A stretch of 10,493 nt of DNA. Source: a bacterium. GTDB lineage: Bacteria; Fidelibacterota; UBA2242. Each line of letters starts with the position of its first letter. Positions within the stretch are counted from its first letter, which is position 1. The stretch covers positions 1-10,493 of the forward strand of contig JAHIOG010000037.1 in the NCBI GenBank assembly GCA_018895675.1, in the 5' to 3' direction. This document shows, piece by piece, positions 1 through 7,464 of this stretch. Position numbers and translations under genes: made by a program. The notes under the pieces are model-generated. The model was not told the DNA's origin. It worked only from the letters and a program-made list of their open reading frames with translations, and did not search any database.

Positions 1-56
1 AAAATGAAATATGACACTAACAATACAAGTACAATTGCCTTTAATATGTATTTCAA
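1..56 (-). CDS. Start of an unidentified membrane or secreted protein (partial, cut by the window edge)
   Basis: Seen: an open frame starts at TTG (54-56) and runs off the left edge. It gives about 18 residues beginning M-K-Y-I-L-K followed by an almost unbroken hydrophobic run, as in a signal peptide or first membrane helix. A good ribosome binding sequence (AAGGG, 64-68) lies 7 nt before the TTG, which is why this start is chosen; the frame remains open further upstream but has no ATG or GTG there. It follows def on the same strand, after a hairpin. Inference: this is the next gene, secreted or membrane-anchored. SecD is conceivable because it often follows yajC and begins with a hydrophobic helix, but 18 residues cannot assign a family. 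The short length also leaves a real chance that the open frame is accidental in AT-rich DNA. Confidence 0.45.
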   Translation of the reverse strand, partial: MKYILKAIVLVLLVSYFI

Positions 57-86
57 ATCAATACCCTTTATAAAATAAATGTTGTG

Positions 87-115
87 ATTATAAGCCCATA
101 AAGCAAATATGTTTA
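87..115 (-). promoter_or_regulatory. Possible promoter for the left-edge gene
   Basis: On the minus strand, TATAAT (87-92) matches the sigma-70 -10 consensus exactly. TAAACA (110-115), 17 nt upstream, matches four of six bases of TTGACA. Transcription would start near position 80, leaving about 24 nt before the TTG start at 56. The element overlaps the hairpin at 93-121. In AT-rich DNA a chance match is likely, and the host's promoter consensus is unknown. Confidence 0.3.
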
Positions 116-121
116 TGGGCT
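93..121 (-). terminator. Hairpin after def, possible operon terminator
   Basis: Two perfect 10-base arms (93-102 and 112-121, core GCCCATAAA / TTTATGGGC) flank a 9-base loop, starting 4 nt after the def stop codon. The position is right for ending the seven-gene transcript. The sequence that follows on the minus strand (TTATAATCACAAC) is AT-rich but has no real run of T, so this is a weak or non-canonical intrinsic terminator, or a stem that stabilises the mRNA 3' end. Confidence 0.5.
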
Positions 122-125
122 CAGT

Positions 126-659
126 TCAGATACTAATAGGTTCTGTCTGGGTTTTTCCCTTTTCGGCAATTTTCTCGAGTTTTGATTCGATAAAGCTGCG
201 TTTCAACGGACTGATCCGCTCCACAAACAGCACGCCATTCAAATGATCAATCTCATGTTGAATTACTCTCGCTAAATAGCCTTCAAATTCTTTTTCTATT
301 ACCTCTCGCTGAACGTTTTCAAAACGAACTTTGATTTTCCATTCACGGGTCACTGTTTCGCGAATTTCCGGAACACTCAGACATCCTTCTTCGAGAACAT
401 CTTCACCTTCTCTCTGGATAATCACCGGATTTATAAATACTTCTTTCCTCATATTTTTATCATGTAATGAAAAATCCACGATAAAAAAACGTAAATCCAC
501 ACCAACCTGATTGGCGGACAGACCGATTCCGTCGTCATCATACATGGTGGCATACATGCGTTCCAGGAATTGCGGAAAATTATCGGGTAGTTGGGCAACT
601 TTGCGGGTTTTCCGTTTGAGTAATGGACTACCGTAAACGTAGATATCAAGCAATTTCAT
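126..659 (-). CDS. def: Peptide deformylase
   Basis: Removes the N-formyl group from the initiator methionine of new proteins in the cytoplasm, using a bound metal (usually Fe2+). All three family motifs are present: motif I GIGLSANQVG (residues 44-53), motif II EEGCLSVP (90-97, metal ligand Cys93) and motif III QHEIDHLNG (134-142, His135 and His139 as ligands, Glu136 catalytic). The length of 177 residues is normal. Motif I has Asn where many homologues have Pro (GLAAPQ); the conserved Gly and Gln are kept, so activity is expected. The ATG comes one base after the yajC TAA (TAATATG) with no clear Shine-Dalgarno sequence, which suggests translation by coupling. The frequent partner fmt is not next to it: only a hairpin and a short open frame follow. 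Confidence 0.98.
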   Translation of the reverse strand: MKLLDIYVYGSPLLKRKTRKVAQLPDNFPQFLERMYATMYDDDGIGLSANQVGVDLRFFIVDFSLHDKNMRKEVFINPVIIQREGEDVLEEGCLSVPEIRETVTREWKIKVRFENVQREVIEKEFEGYLARVIQHEIDHLNGVLFVERISPLKRSFIESKLEKIAEKGKTQTEPISI

Positions 660-660
660 A

Positions 661-993
661 TTATTTTACGACTGATTTATCCACTATTTTTTCAGCAATC
701 GCCGATCGGGCTACATGGATCTTAACATCTTTGGCAATTTTAACTATCAGGATATTTTCTTTTTCGCGGAATCCTTCGATTCTTCCGTAAACTCCACCGA
801 TAGTCAATACTTCATCGCCTTGACGAAGTTCCTGCAACATTTTCTGTTTTTCTTTCTGTTTCTTAGACTGCGGTCGAATCATCAGAAAATACATAACAAC
901 AATAATCAGTAAAAAGGGTAACAGAGACATAATGGGGTTTGACTGCTGGGCAGCGCCCCCACCCATTGCTCCGGCATAAAGTAAAGTGTTCAC
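661..993 (-). CDS. yajC: Sec translocon accessory subunit YajC
   Basis: A small inner-membrane protein that associates with SecDF and the SecYEG channel in protein export. The 110 residues show the family layout: a short Gly/Ala-rich N-terminus, one membrane helix (about 21-39), the signature IRPQ at 39-42, a basic coiled segment (SKKQKEKQKMLQEL), and a cytoplasmic domain containing GDEVLTIGGVYGRI (59-72). The start is GTG at 991-993, supported by a strong Shine-Dalgarno GGAGG (998-1002) 4 nt upstream, inside the 34-nt gap after nadB. The usual companions secD and secF are not directly downstream; def follows after one base. Confidence 0.97.
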   Translation of the reverse strand: MNTLLYAGAMGGGAAQQSNPIMSLLPFLLIIVVMYFLMIRPQSKKQKEKQKMLQELRQGDEVLTIGGVYGRIEGFREKENILIVKIAKDVKIHVARSAIAEKIVDKSVVK

Positions 994-1027
994 AAAACCT
1001 CCAATTTCAAATTAACGTTTAGTTTAA

Positions 1028-2596
1028 TCAATCCGTGCGGTAATGGCAACCCCGGCTCTCTTTGTTAAGTTTAGCGGCATGAAGAACCAACAATGATGTT
1101 GTGACGGCATTTCGCAACCCGATCAGGTCATCACTCAGCTCGCTGTGAGCATAAAATTTTTGGATATCTTCATTCAATTGCCATAAAATCCCAAAAGCAC
1201 GCTCTAATTTTTTCTTTGTTCGAATAATACCCACATAGTTCCACATGGTTTGCCTGATCGTAGAACGATCCTGACGAATCAGATCCGGGTCAATCGGTTC
1301 CGTTTCCTGTTTCCAATCGGCGACACCGGGCATGATCACTTTCCGGGTTCTGATTTGCTCCGCCGCATCCCGTCCGGCGATTGTGCCGAAGACAAGGCAT
1401 TCAAGCAGGGAGCTGCTGGCAAGCCGGTTGGCGCCGTGCAAACCGGTACAGGCAACCTCTCCGACCGCTTTTAAGCACCGGATTGTCGTATTGGCTTTCA
1501 TATCCGTGGCAACACCGCCGCATTCATAATGTGCAGCCGGAACAACCGGAATGCCTTCGGAAGTGATATCTACCCTGACTTCAAGGCATTTTTGATAAAT
1601 TTTCGGAAAACGCTGTTTTATCCACTCACCATTACGTTGAGTAATATCGAGATACACATACTGGCGTCCGGTTTCATTCATTTCGGCATTGATACTGCGG
1701 GACACAACATCACGAGGAGCCAGGGAACCCATCTCATGATAGCGTTTCATAAAATCTTCACCCGATTTGTTACGTAACACAGCGCCTTCTCCACGAAGGG
1801 CTTCAGAAATTAAAAACCGTTCCTCATTTGTTGAAAAAAGCGTCGTCGGATGAAATTGCACATATTCCATATTCATGATACGGGCGCCCGCGCGATACGC
1901 CATGGCATATCCATCGCCGCGAACATGGGATGGGTTCGATGTATGCAGATATAAACTTCCGAGTCCGCCGGTCGCCAGAATTGTTTGCTTTGCCAAAACC
2001 GGATATACCCGGTTCTCTTTTTGAAATAACACGTATGCACCGACACAAGTGCTGGGCTCATAGATGTGCAAGGGATTTAGAGAATGATGGGCGAGAGTTA
2101 TCAAATCGACACTGGTTGCCTCGGTAATGATATTGATATTATCAACATCTTTGATTTTTTGATAAAAAACTTCCTGGATCGATTGACCGGTATGATCTTT
2201 GACAAATGCAATCCGGGCTTTTGAGTGAGAGCCTTCCCTGATTAAATTCAGGGAATTATCTTCACTTCTATTAAAGGGAACACATAGTTTTTTGCCGAGG
2301 ATCTCATCAATAAATTCTGTCCCGCACCGATAGACCTGGCGAACGGCATCTTCATTGACAATACCGACGCCTGTCCGTTGAAAATCTTCTACAAAACTGG
2401 CTTCCGAATCATCTGATGCTTTATAGATAATACCACCCTGGGCATAAAAGGATGAGGATTCCGTAAATTCATTTTCCGAAGTTATCAAAATTACACTTAA
2501 TCCCTGCTGAGCAGCGGCATAGGCGGCGGAACAACCCGCCAAACCGGCTCCAATAACCAATACATCCGTTTTGATAATTCTATCAGATGATTTCAT
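1028..2596 (-). CDS. nadB: L-aspartate oxidase
   Basis: A flavoenzyme that oxidises L-aspartate to iminoaspartate, the first step of de novo NAD synthesis; NadA uses the product. Seen: an N-terminal FAD-binding Rossmann motif GAGLAG (16-21); the succinate dehydrogenase/fumarate reductase-type segments SSSFYAQGGI (47-56), QFHPT (247-251), LRGEGAVLR (267-275), SLAPRDVVSR (291-300) and AAHYECGGV (354-362); then GLHGANRLASSSLLECLVFG (385-404), which closes the FAD and active sites. A helical C-terminal domain follows and ends in the family-typical SRGCHYR. The 522 residues are close to the usual 510-540. ATG at 2594-2596 overlaps the nadA stop as ATGA, and GGAG lies 8 nt upstream, so synthesis is probably coupled to NadA. 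No catalytic segment appears to be missing. Confidence 0.98.
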   Translation of the reverse strand: MKSSDRIIKTDVLVIGAGLAGCSAAYAAAQQGLSVILITSENEFTESSSFYAQGGIIYKASDDSEASFVEDFQRTGVGIVNEDAVRQVYRCGTEFIDEILGKKLCVPFNRSEDNSLNLIREGSHSKARIAFVKDHTGQSIQEVFYQKIKDVDNINIITEATSVDLITLAHHSLNPLHIYEPSTCVGAYVLFQKENRVYPVLAKQTILATGGLGSLYLHTSNPSHVRGDGYAMAYRAGARIMNMEYVQFHPTTLFSTNEERFLISEALRGEGAVLRNKSGEDFMKRYHEMGSLAPRDVVSRSINAEMNETGRQYVYLDITQRNGEWIKQRFPKIYQKCLEVRVDITSEGIPVVPAAHYECGGVATDMKANTTIRCLKAVGEVACTGLHGANRLASSSLLECLVFGTIAGRDAAEQIRTRKVIMPGVADWKQETEPIDPDLIRQDRSTIRQTMWNYVGIIRTKKKLERAFGILWQLNEDIQKFYAHSELSDDLIGLRNAVTTSLLVLHAAKLNKESRGCHYRTD

Positions 2597-3684
2597 ATTT
2601 TTAACTCCAACATGCGATTCAACGCAGTCAACGCTTCTTTACGATATCTTTTATCAACGATTACCTGGTTTACCAGATTTCCTTGTGACAGTTGCTCCAG
2701 TTGATGCGCTAAATTCAGCACCGTTATTTGTGCCATAGATTTACAGTACGGTTCAAATGATTGCAGTATTTCAATGCGCTTATCCGGGTGCTGTTTTTTA
2801 AGGCGGTTCACAAGATTCTTTTCAGTCGCAACCGCCCAGTGGCTGCCAGCCGGACTCTGTTCGACCATTTTAATAATATATGCAGTGCTGCCCATATAAT
2901 CGGCGGTCTGCGCGACTTTAAAATTACATTCCGGGTGCACTATGACATTCACCGACGGGCACTGCTTCCGTAAACTATCCACATATTCTGCATTAAATTC
3001 CAGGTGTACGATACAAAACCCATCCCAGAGAATTACACGGGCATTACGTATCGCCTCAACAGAATTTCCTCCCATCGGTTCCTCAGGATCCCATAGTATC
3101 ATTTCATTTAGCGGAATTCCCATATTAAAAGCCGTATTCCGTCCTAAATGCTGATCGGGAAAGAAAAATACCTTTTGCCCACGCTCAAATGCCCAATCAA
3201 TCGCGGCTCCGGCATTGGAAGAAGTACATACGAGACCTCCATTCCTGCCGCAAAAGGCTTTTAACTCCGCGCTGGAATTCACATAGGTGATAGGAATCGT
3301 ACGAAAAGAGCCCGCCGAACGGATCTCTTTCCAGGCATCCTCCACATCATCGCTTCGGGCGCAATCGGCAAGAAAACAGCCGGCAGTTACGTCAGGAATA
3401 AACACGCTTTGATTTGCAGAAGTAACTATATCAGCGGTCTCTGCCATAAAATGCACTCCACAAAACACAATATATTCAGCATCGGTCTGCGATGCAATTT
3501 TTGCCAGGGCAAAGGAATCACCACGTACATCGGCATACCGGATCACGTCGTCGGTTTGATAGTGATGACCAAGAATCAACAGCCGTTTATCCAAGTGCTT
3601 TTTAATATTTATTATTCGAATATTCAACTCTTCCATCGATAGTGATTTCATTGATTCAGGCGGCGTCGAGACATTTTTATTCAT
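2593..3684 (-). CDS. nadA: Quinolinate synthase
   Basis: A [4Fe-4S] enzyme that condenses iminoaspartate with dihydroxyacetone phosphate to form quinolinate for NAD. Seen: the N-terminal substrate motif GHHYQTDDV (39-47), FCGVHFMAETA (74-84), VTSSNAG-like VCTSSNAGA (152-160), FFPDQHLGRNTA (174-185), and VHPECNF (249-255). Three cysteines fit the cluster ligands: Cys108, Cys224 (in FCIVHLEF) and Cys314 (in EPYCKSM). Their spacing resembles the longer Bacillus subtilis type (known ligands 110, 230, 320) rather than the shorter Thermotoga type, and the 363-residue length agrees. The gene begins 24 nt after the tgt stop with no obvious Shine-Dalgarno sequence. Met12 and Met17 are alternative starts, since the first residues look unconserved. 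Confidence 0.98.
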   Translation of the reverse strand: MNKNVSTPPESMKSLSMEELNIRIINIKKHLDKRLLILGHHYQTDDVIRYADVRGDSFALAKIASQTDAEYIVFCGVHFMAETADIVTSANQSVFIPDVTAGCFLADCARSDDVEDAWKEIRSAGSFRTIPITYVNSSAELKAFCGRNGGLVCTSSNAGAAIDWAFERGQKVFFFPDQHLGRNTAFNMGIPLNEMILWDPEEPMGGNSVEAIRNARVILWDGFCIVHLEFNAEYVDSLRKQCPSVNVIVHPECNFKVAQTADYMGSTAYIIKMVEQSPAGSHWAVATEKNLVNRLKKQHPDKRIEILQSFEPYCKSMAQITVLNLAHQLEQLSQGNLVNQVIVDKRYRKEALTALNRMLELKI

Positions 3685-3707
3685 AGTCTGATTAATTCTT
3701 TAATAAT

Positions 3708-4958
3708 CTACTCGCTTAAATGTTGATTCTCATGAAGATGTTTCCTGCGACGTTCTTTCCGCCGTTTGGTATTCTCTTCCCAGTGATCATCTTCAATCGG
3801 ATATAAAGAAAAAAAGTCTTGTTTCCACTTTGAAAATTTTCCTGAACTAATAGCGTCTCTCGCCCGGCCCACTACTCCCAGAAAGAAGTGAATATTATGC
3901 AATGTATTCAGCCGAAGTCCGGTCATTTCACCGTTCAAATACAGATGACGCAAATAGGCGCGTGAAAAATTTCGACAGGTATAGCAACTGCATGATTTAT
4001 CGGGCGGATTAAAATCCATCTTATAACGTGATTGTTTAAGGATAATCCGACCATTCCGGGTATACAGCGTGCCATTCCGTGCATTTCTGGTAGGCAGCAC
4101 ACAATCGAACATATCGATTCCCAGCTCAATGCTCCGGATGATATCCTCCGGTTTACCAACGCCCATCAAATAGCGTGGCTTCTGCTCCGGAAGTAAGGGA
4201 CTGACCAATGAGAGCAATTCGAACATCTTTTCCTTGGGCTCTCCTACCGCCAGACCTCCCACCGCATAGCCATCAAAATCCAGTTTTGTCAATATTTCCA
4301 CACTCTTAGTTCGCAAGTCCGGATATACACTGCCCTGGACAATGCCAAATAAAAACTGCCGGTGTCCATAGCGAGGCATCAGCTTTTCGAAATGTTCACG
4401 GGAACGCTGTTCCCAACGATGAGTCCTTTCCAGCGATTTAGCCGCATAGTCATAATCACAAGGAAAGGGTGTGCACTCATCCAACGCCATTGCGATATCG
4501 GTACCAAGACTATTCTGGATCTCCATAGAAATTTCGGGAGACAGTTTATGCTGTGAGCCATCAATATGAGAACGGAAAGTAATATCATTTTCCGTCATTT
4601 TCCCGAGATGCGCCAGACTGAATACCTGGAAACCGCCGCTGTCGGTCAGGATCGGTTTTGACCAGTTAATAAATTTATGCAGTCCTCCGGCTGCTTCAAT
4701 AACCTCGAGCCCCGGTCGCAGATAAAGATGATATGTATTTCCAAGAATTATCTGCGCTTTGCAGTCATTTAATTCTGCCGGAGTCAATGTCTTGACCACA
4801 CCGTGAGTTCCAACCGGCATAAAAATCGGCGTCTCAACTAGGCCGTGCTCAATCTCATAACGGCAGGCTCGCGCCAGGGATTCCGTATCTTTGGCTAAAA
4901 TACGAAATTTCATTTTTCCGTGGGTCTGGTTATTATTATTTGTGGAATTTTCTGTCAT
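3708..4958 (-). CDS. tgt: tRNA-guanine(34) transglycosylase (queuosine synthesis)
   Basis: Exchanges guanine-34 in GUN-anticodon tRNAs for the queuosine precursor preQ1. Seen: DSGGFQVFSL (106-115) with the general acid/base Asp106; MALDEC (157-162); GGLAVGE (234-240); and FDCVLPTRNARNG (284-296) with nucleophile Asp285. The zinc site is Cys323, Cys325, Cys328 and His354, with the same spacing as Escherichia coli 302/304/307/333. At 416 residues it is about 40 longer than usual. Part of the excess is an Asn-rich N-terminus. The family's normal N-terminus matches MKF at residue 16 (ATG at 4911-4913, with a closely spaced GGA at 4917-4919), so the true start may be there, giving 401 residues. 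The rest is a charged C-terminal tail (about 390-416, rich in Lys/Arg/His). The first ATG lies 2 nt after radA. Confidence 0.98.
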   Translation of the reverse strand: MTENSTNNNNQTHGKMKFRILAKDTESLARACRYEIEHGLVETPIFMPVGTHGVVKTLTPAELNDCKAQIILGNTYHLYLRPGLEVIEAAGGLHKFINWSKPILTDSGGFQVFSLAHLGKMTENDITFRSHIDGSQHKLSPEISMEIQNSLGTDIAMALDECTPFPCDYDYAAKSLERTHRWEQRSREHFEKLMPRYGHRQFLFGIVQGSVYPDLRTKSVEILTKLDFDGYAVGGLAVGEPKEKMFELLSLVSPLLPEQKPRYLMGVGKPEDIIRSIELGIDMFDCVLPTRNARNGTLYTRNGRIILKQSRYKMDFNPPDKSCSCYTCRNFSRAYLRHLYLNGEMTGLRLNTLHNIHFFLGVVGRARDAISSGKFSKWKQDFFSLYPIEDDHWEENTKRRKERRRKHLHENQHLSE

Positions 4959-4960
4959 TT

Positions 4961-6310
4961 TCAGAAGATTTTATCGAAAAGCTGATTGATGGAATCTACA
5001 TCAATTATCTGATCAGCCTTCAATCCTATCAGTTGTTTTAAATTCGCGCGAGGAAGATAGACCGGTTTAAATCCAAATTTCAGGGCTTCTTTTACACGCT
5101 GTTCTATAAAAGGCACCGACCTGATCTCGCCGACAAGCCCAACTTCGCCAATAAATACCGCGGACGGTTCGAGTGGAATATCTTTGAAACTGGATGCCAG
5201 GGCAACCAACACTCCCAGGTTGATGGCTGTTTCATCAATTCGCAGCCCGCCTACCAGATTCACAAAAATATCCTGCAACCGCATGGGCAATCCCGACCGT
5301 TTTTCCAGCACGGCGACCAGCATTGCCAAACGCCGGTGATCGATCCCGTTGGCGGTGCGTTGTGGATTCCCATAAGAGCTTTGGGTAACCAGCGCCTGCA
5401 CTTCAATTAAAAATGGACGGGTTCCTTCCATACTGACGGCAACCGCCGAACCGGCAACATGTTTCTTCCGCTCTGCAAGAAAAAATTCCGATGGATTTTC
5501 TACGGGTACTAATCCAATATCTTTCATTGTAAAAAGACCGACTTCGTTTGTCGATCCAAAACGATTTTTCATTGAGCGGAGCGTCCGGTAAAAATTGGTC
5601 TTGCCACCTTCCAGATACAAAACAGTGTCAACAATATGCTCTAAAACCTTCGGGCCCGCAATCATTCCGTCTTTGGTAATATGACCGATAAAAACAGCGA
5701 TAAAATTCTGCTCCTTGGCTTTTCGTAAAATTGTGCCCGCACACTCCCGCACCTGGGTGACGCTGCCCGGCACATTATCATAAGCATCGGAATAAACCGT
5801 CTGGACTGAATCAATTACTACGACCGCCGGTTTCTGGGTTTCCACATGATACAAAATATTTTCTAAATTATTTTCACATGCAACCAAAATGCGGGAATCA
5901 CTGATTCTCATCCGGTTGGCACGGAGGGAGATTTGTTCCTCGGACTCTTCCCCCGAAAAATATAAGAACCGATCACCTTTAAGATTAGCTAAGACCTGTA
6001 ATACCAGAGTGGACTTTCCAATACCTGGCTCTCCTGCCAATAAAACGACCATACCATTCACAAATCCGCCGCCCAGTACACGGTCGAATTCATCCACTCC
6101 GGTTGCAAACCGCTCAGTGGAACGCGCAACCGGTTGATTAAGCGCTTGTAATTCACGCTTTGCAGTGCCAACGCTTTTAAAGGCCTTTTTTGAAATCTTC
6201 TCTTCAACCATGGTGTTCCAAGTGCCGCACTCAGGACATTTACCGGTCCACTTGGGCTGCGAACTGCCACATTCATTACAGGTAAATATTGTTTTGATTT
6301 TATTCGTCAT
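4961..6310 (-). CDS. radA: DNA repair protein RadA (Sms)
   Basis: A RecA-like ATPase that promotes branch migration of recombination intermediates. Domains in order: a four-cysteine zinc finger (Cys11, Cys14, Cys25, Cys28); a RecA-type ATPase core with Walker A GEPGIGKST (93-101) and Walker B VVVIDS (163-168); the RadA-specific motif KNRFG (248-252); and a C-terminal Lon-protease-like domain (about 270-449, including DETAINLGVLVALAS and FIGEVGLVGEIR), which in this family is structural rather than proteolytic. The 449 residues are normal. The ATG overlaps the permease stop in ATGA (6307-6310), with GGAAAG a few bases upstream, pointing to coupled translation. Nothing looks degenerate. Confidence 0.98.
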   Translation of the reverse strand: MTNKIKTIFTCNECGSSQPKWTGKCPECGTWNTMVEEKISKKAFKSVGTAKRELQALNQPVARSTERFATGVDEFDRVLGGGFVNGMVVLLAGEPGIGKSTLVLQVLANLKGDRFLYFSGEESEEQISLRANRMRISDSRILVACENNLENILYHVETQKPAVVVIDSVQTVYSDAYDNVPGSVTQVRECAGTILRKAKEQNFIAVFIGHITKDGMIAGPKVLEHIVDTVLYLEGGKTNFYRTLRSMKNRFGSTNEVGLFTMKDIGLVPVENPSEFFLAERKKHVAGSAVAVSMEGTRPFLIEVQALVTQSSYGNPQRTANGIDHRRLAMLVAVLEKRSGLPMRLQDIFVNLVGGLRIDETAINLGVLVALASSFKDIPLEPSAVFIGEVGLVGEIRSVPFIEQRVKEALKFGFKPVYLPRANLKQLIGLKADQIIDVDSINQLFDKIF

Positions 6311-7218
6311 ACAGCTTTCCGCGAAAATGTTTTCAGACGTTTTACATGCCGGTAATATTTTTTAAAATCATATAAGAACAGACCGCCAAAAATGAACCCG
6401 ATGCCGAATATCTCTATTAAAGTTACGGCTTCATGTAAAAAAGTCAACCCGATCAGAGTCGCTATAATCGGCGTCAAGAAAGTAATAAAAGATAATTTCA
6501 CTACTTCAATTTTACGTAACAGTGAAAAATATAAAAAAAACGCAGTAGCAGAACCAAAAACGCCTAAATACGCAGCTGCGCCGATATTTTGCGCCGACCA
6601 GGACATATCCGCAAATTGCCCGGTTAATATCGCACCCGCCAGGTGAATTAAAGCACCAATCAAAACGGACATGGCAGTCAGCGCCATTGGATCATAATCC
6701 TTCGCTTTTGCCTTTATATAGACATTCGGATAGGATGCCATGACGACACCCAGTAAAACTACCAGGCAGCCCAGAAGCACTTCAATATTAAAAACCAGCT
6801 GTTGATCGGTTAAAATCATAAATACTCCGATAATCGCGATAAAAATCGAAATTAATCGGCGAGCATTTAGTTTTTCAAGTGGAACCATGTGATGGGCAAA
6901 CAGACCTACAAACAGGGGAAACGTCGCCCACAGAATGGCTGACAGACTGCTTGGAATAAATTGCATCGCCCAGTATGTACAGAGGTAACTAAGTCCCATG
7001 CTATAGAATCCGACAACGCCGTACATTTTCAGAGAGGATTTATCAAAACATATTTTACGTCGTGTCAGTCCGACAACAGGAAATAAAACAAGCATTGCGA
7101 AACCATATCGCAGGGCAAGCCCTGCCATCGGTGGAGTAGAAGGTGAACCAATTTTTATAGCGGCAAAAGTGGTTCCCCAAATCAGACACAATAATAAAAA
7201 CTGTAAATATTTTATCAC
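6307..7218 (-). CDS. EamA/DMT-superfamily membrane permease
   Basis: An inner-membrane transporter of the drug/metabolite exporter superfamily; the substrate cannot be read from sequence. The 303 residues form about ten hydrophobic helices in two EamA repeats (roughly 5-137 and 149-285). The first contains the typical CLIWGTTFAAIKIG (11-24) and the second ends with FLTPIIATLIG and FLHEAVTLIEIFGIGFIFGG-type helices. A basic tail (KKYYRHVKRLK) follows the last helix. The start is GTG at 7216-7218: an in-frame TAA lies only a few codons upstream and the first helix starts at once, so no later Met fits. There is no strong Shine-Dalgarno sequence. It overlaps radA by 4 nt and is probably first in the operon. 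The start codon lies within GTGTGATA, which also occurs in the upstream repeat. Confidence 0.92.
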   Translation of the reverse strand: MIKYLQFLLLCLIWGTTFAAIKIGSPSTPPMAGLALRYGFAMLVLFPVVGLTRRKICFDKSSLKMYGVVGFYSMGLSYLCTYWAMQFIPSSLSAILWATFPLFVGLFAHHMVPLEKLNARRLISIFIAIIGVFMILTDQQLVFNIEVLLGCLVVLLGVVMASYPNVYIKAKAKDYDPMALTAMSVLIGALIHLAGAILTGQFADMSWSAQNIGAAAYLGVFGSATAFFLYFSLLRKIEVVKLSFITFLTPIIATLIGLTFLHEAVTLIEIFGIGFIFGGLFLYDFKKYYRHVKRLKTFSRKAV

Positions 7219-7317
7219 ACGCAGCTCAAATTATGAAATTCAATTCGGACGTGAAGCAAAGCACACTGCCCGGCTTGCTAAGGGGGTGTGATAGAATCAA
7301 GTTGTCATTCATGGTGA

Positions 7318-7347
7318 ATTATCATTGTGTTATTTATGAATTTACAA
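7318..7347 (-). promoter_or_regulatory. Possible promoter for the permease-to-def operon
   Basis: On the minus strand, TTGTAA (7342-7347, four of six matches to TTGACA) and GATAAT (7318-7323, five of six matches to TATAAT) are separated by 18 bases. The transcript would begin near 7311, giving a leader of about 90 nt that contains the outer-repeat arm at 7281-7293. Another -10-like hexamer, CATAAT at 7230-7235, would give a nearly leaderless message. Both are weak calls in AT-rich sequence. Confidence 0.22.
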
Positions 7348-7359
7348 TATTAATAATGT
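7344..7359. promoter_or_regulatory. Imperfect 16-bp palindrome, possible operator
   Basis: ACAATATTAATAATGT is palindromic at all but one symmetric pair of positions. It lies between the left arms of the two inverted repeats and overlaps a possible -35 element. Such palindromes can be regulator sites, but AT-rich DNA produces them easily by chance. Confidence 0.2.
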
Positions 7360-7361
7360 TC

Positions 7362-7464
7362 AGGGGGTGAGAAAAAACTAATTACCATTTACAGAATTAT
7401 ATTCATAATATTTTTATTGAACTTAGAATAATACAAAAATCCATTTTATTTCTTCTCACCCCCT
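7362..7464. repeat. Inner inverted repeat (12-bp perfect arms)
   Basis: The arm AGGGGGTGAGAA (7362-7373) is the exact reverse complement of TTCTCACCCCCT (7453-7464); after one mismatch, three more bases pair. It is nested inside the outer repeat. It shares AGGGGGTG with the outer arms but differs in the tail (AGAA instead of TGATA), and the difference is mirrored in both inner arms. The 79-base loop is strongly AT-rich. No clear target duplication flanks it (TCA on the left, TAA on the right). Confidence 0.85.

Noticed and set aside
4961..6310. RadA as a Lon-type protease because of its C-terminal Lon-like domain
   Set aside because: The zinc finger, RecA core and KNRFG motif define RadA/Sms, whose Lon-like domain is known to be non-proteolytic.
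7311..7370. A 19-codon plus-strand ATG frame in the gap, ending inside the inner repeat arm
   Set aside because: No Shine-Dalgarno sequence precedes it, and the length is expected by chance in AT-rich DNA.
7403..7458. A short minus-strand frame starting GTG or ATG just after AGGGGGTG in the inner repeat, ending near 7405
   Set aside because: It has fewer than 20 codons. The purine-rich stretch before it is the repeat motif itself, so it is not independent evidence for a ribosome site.
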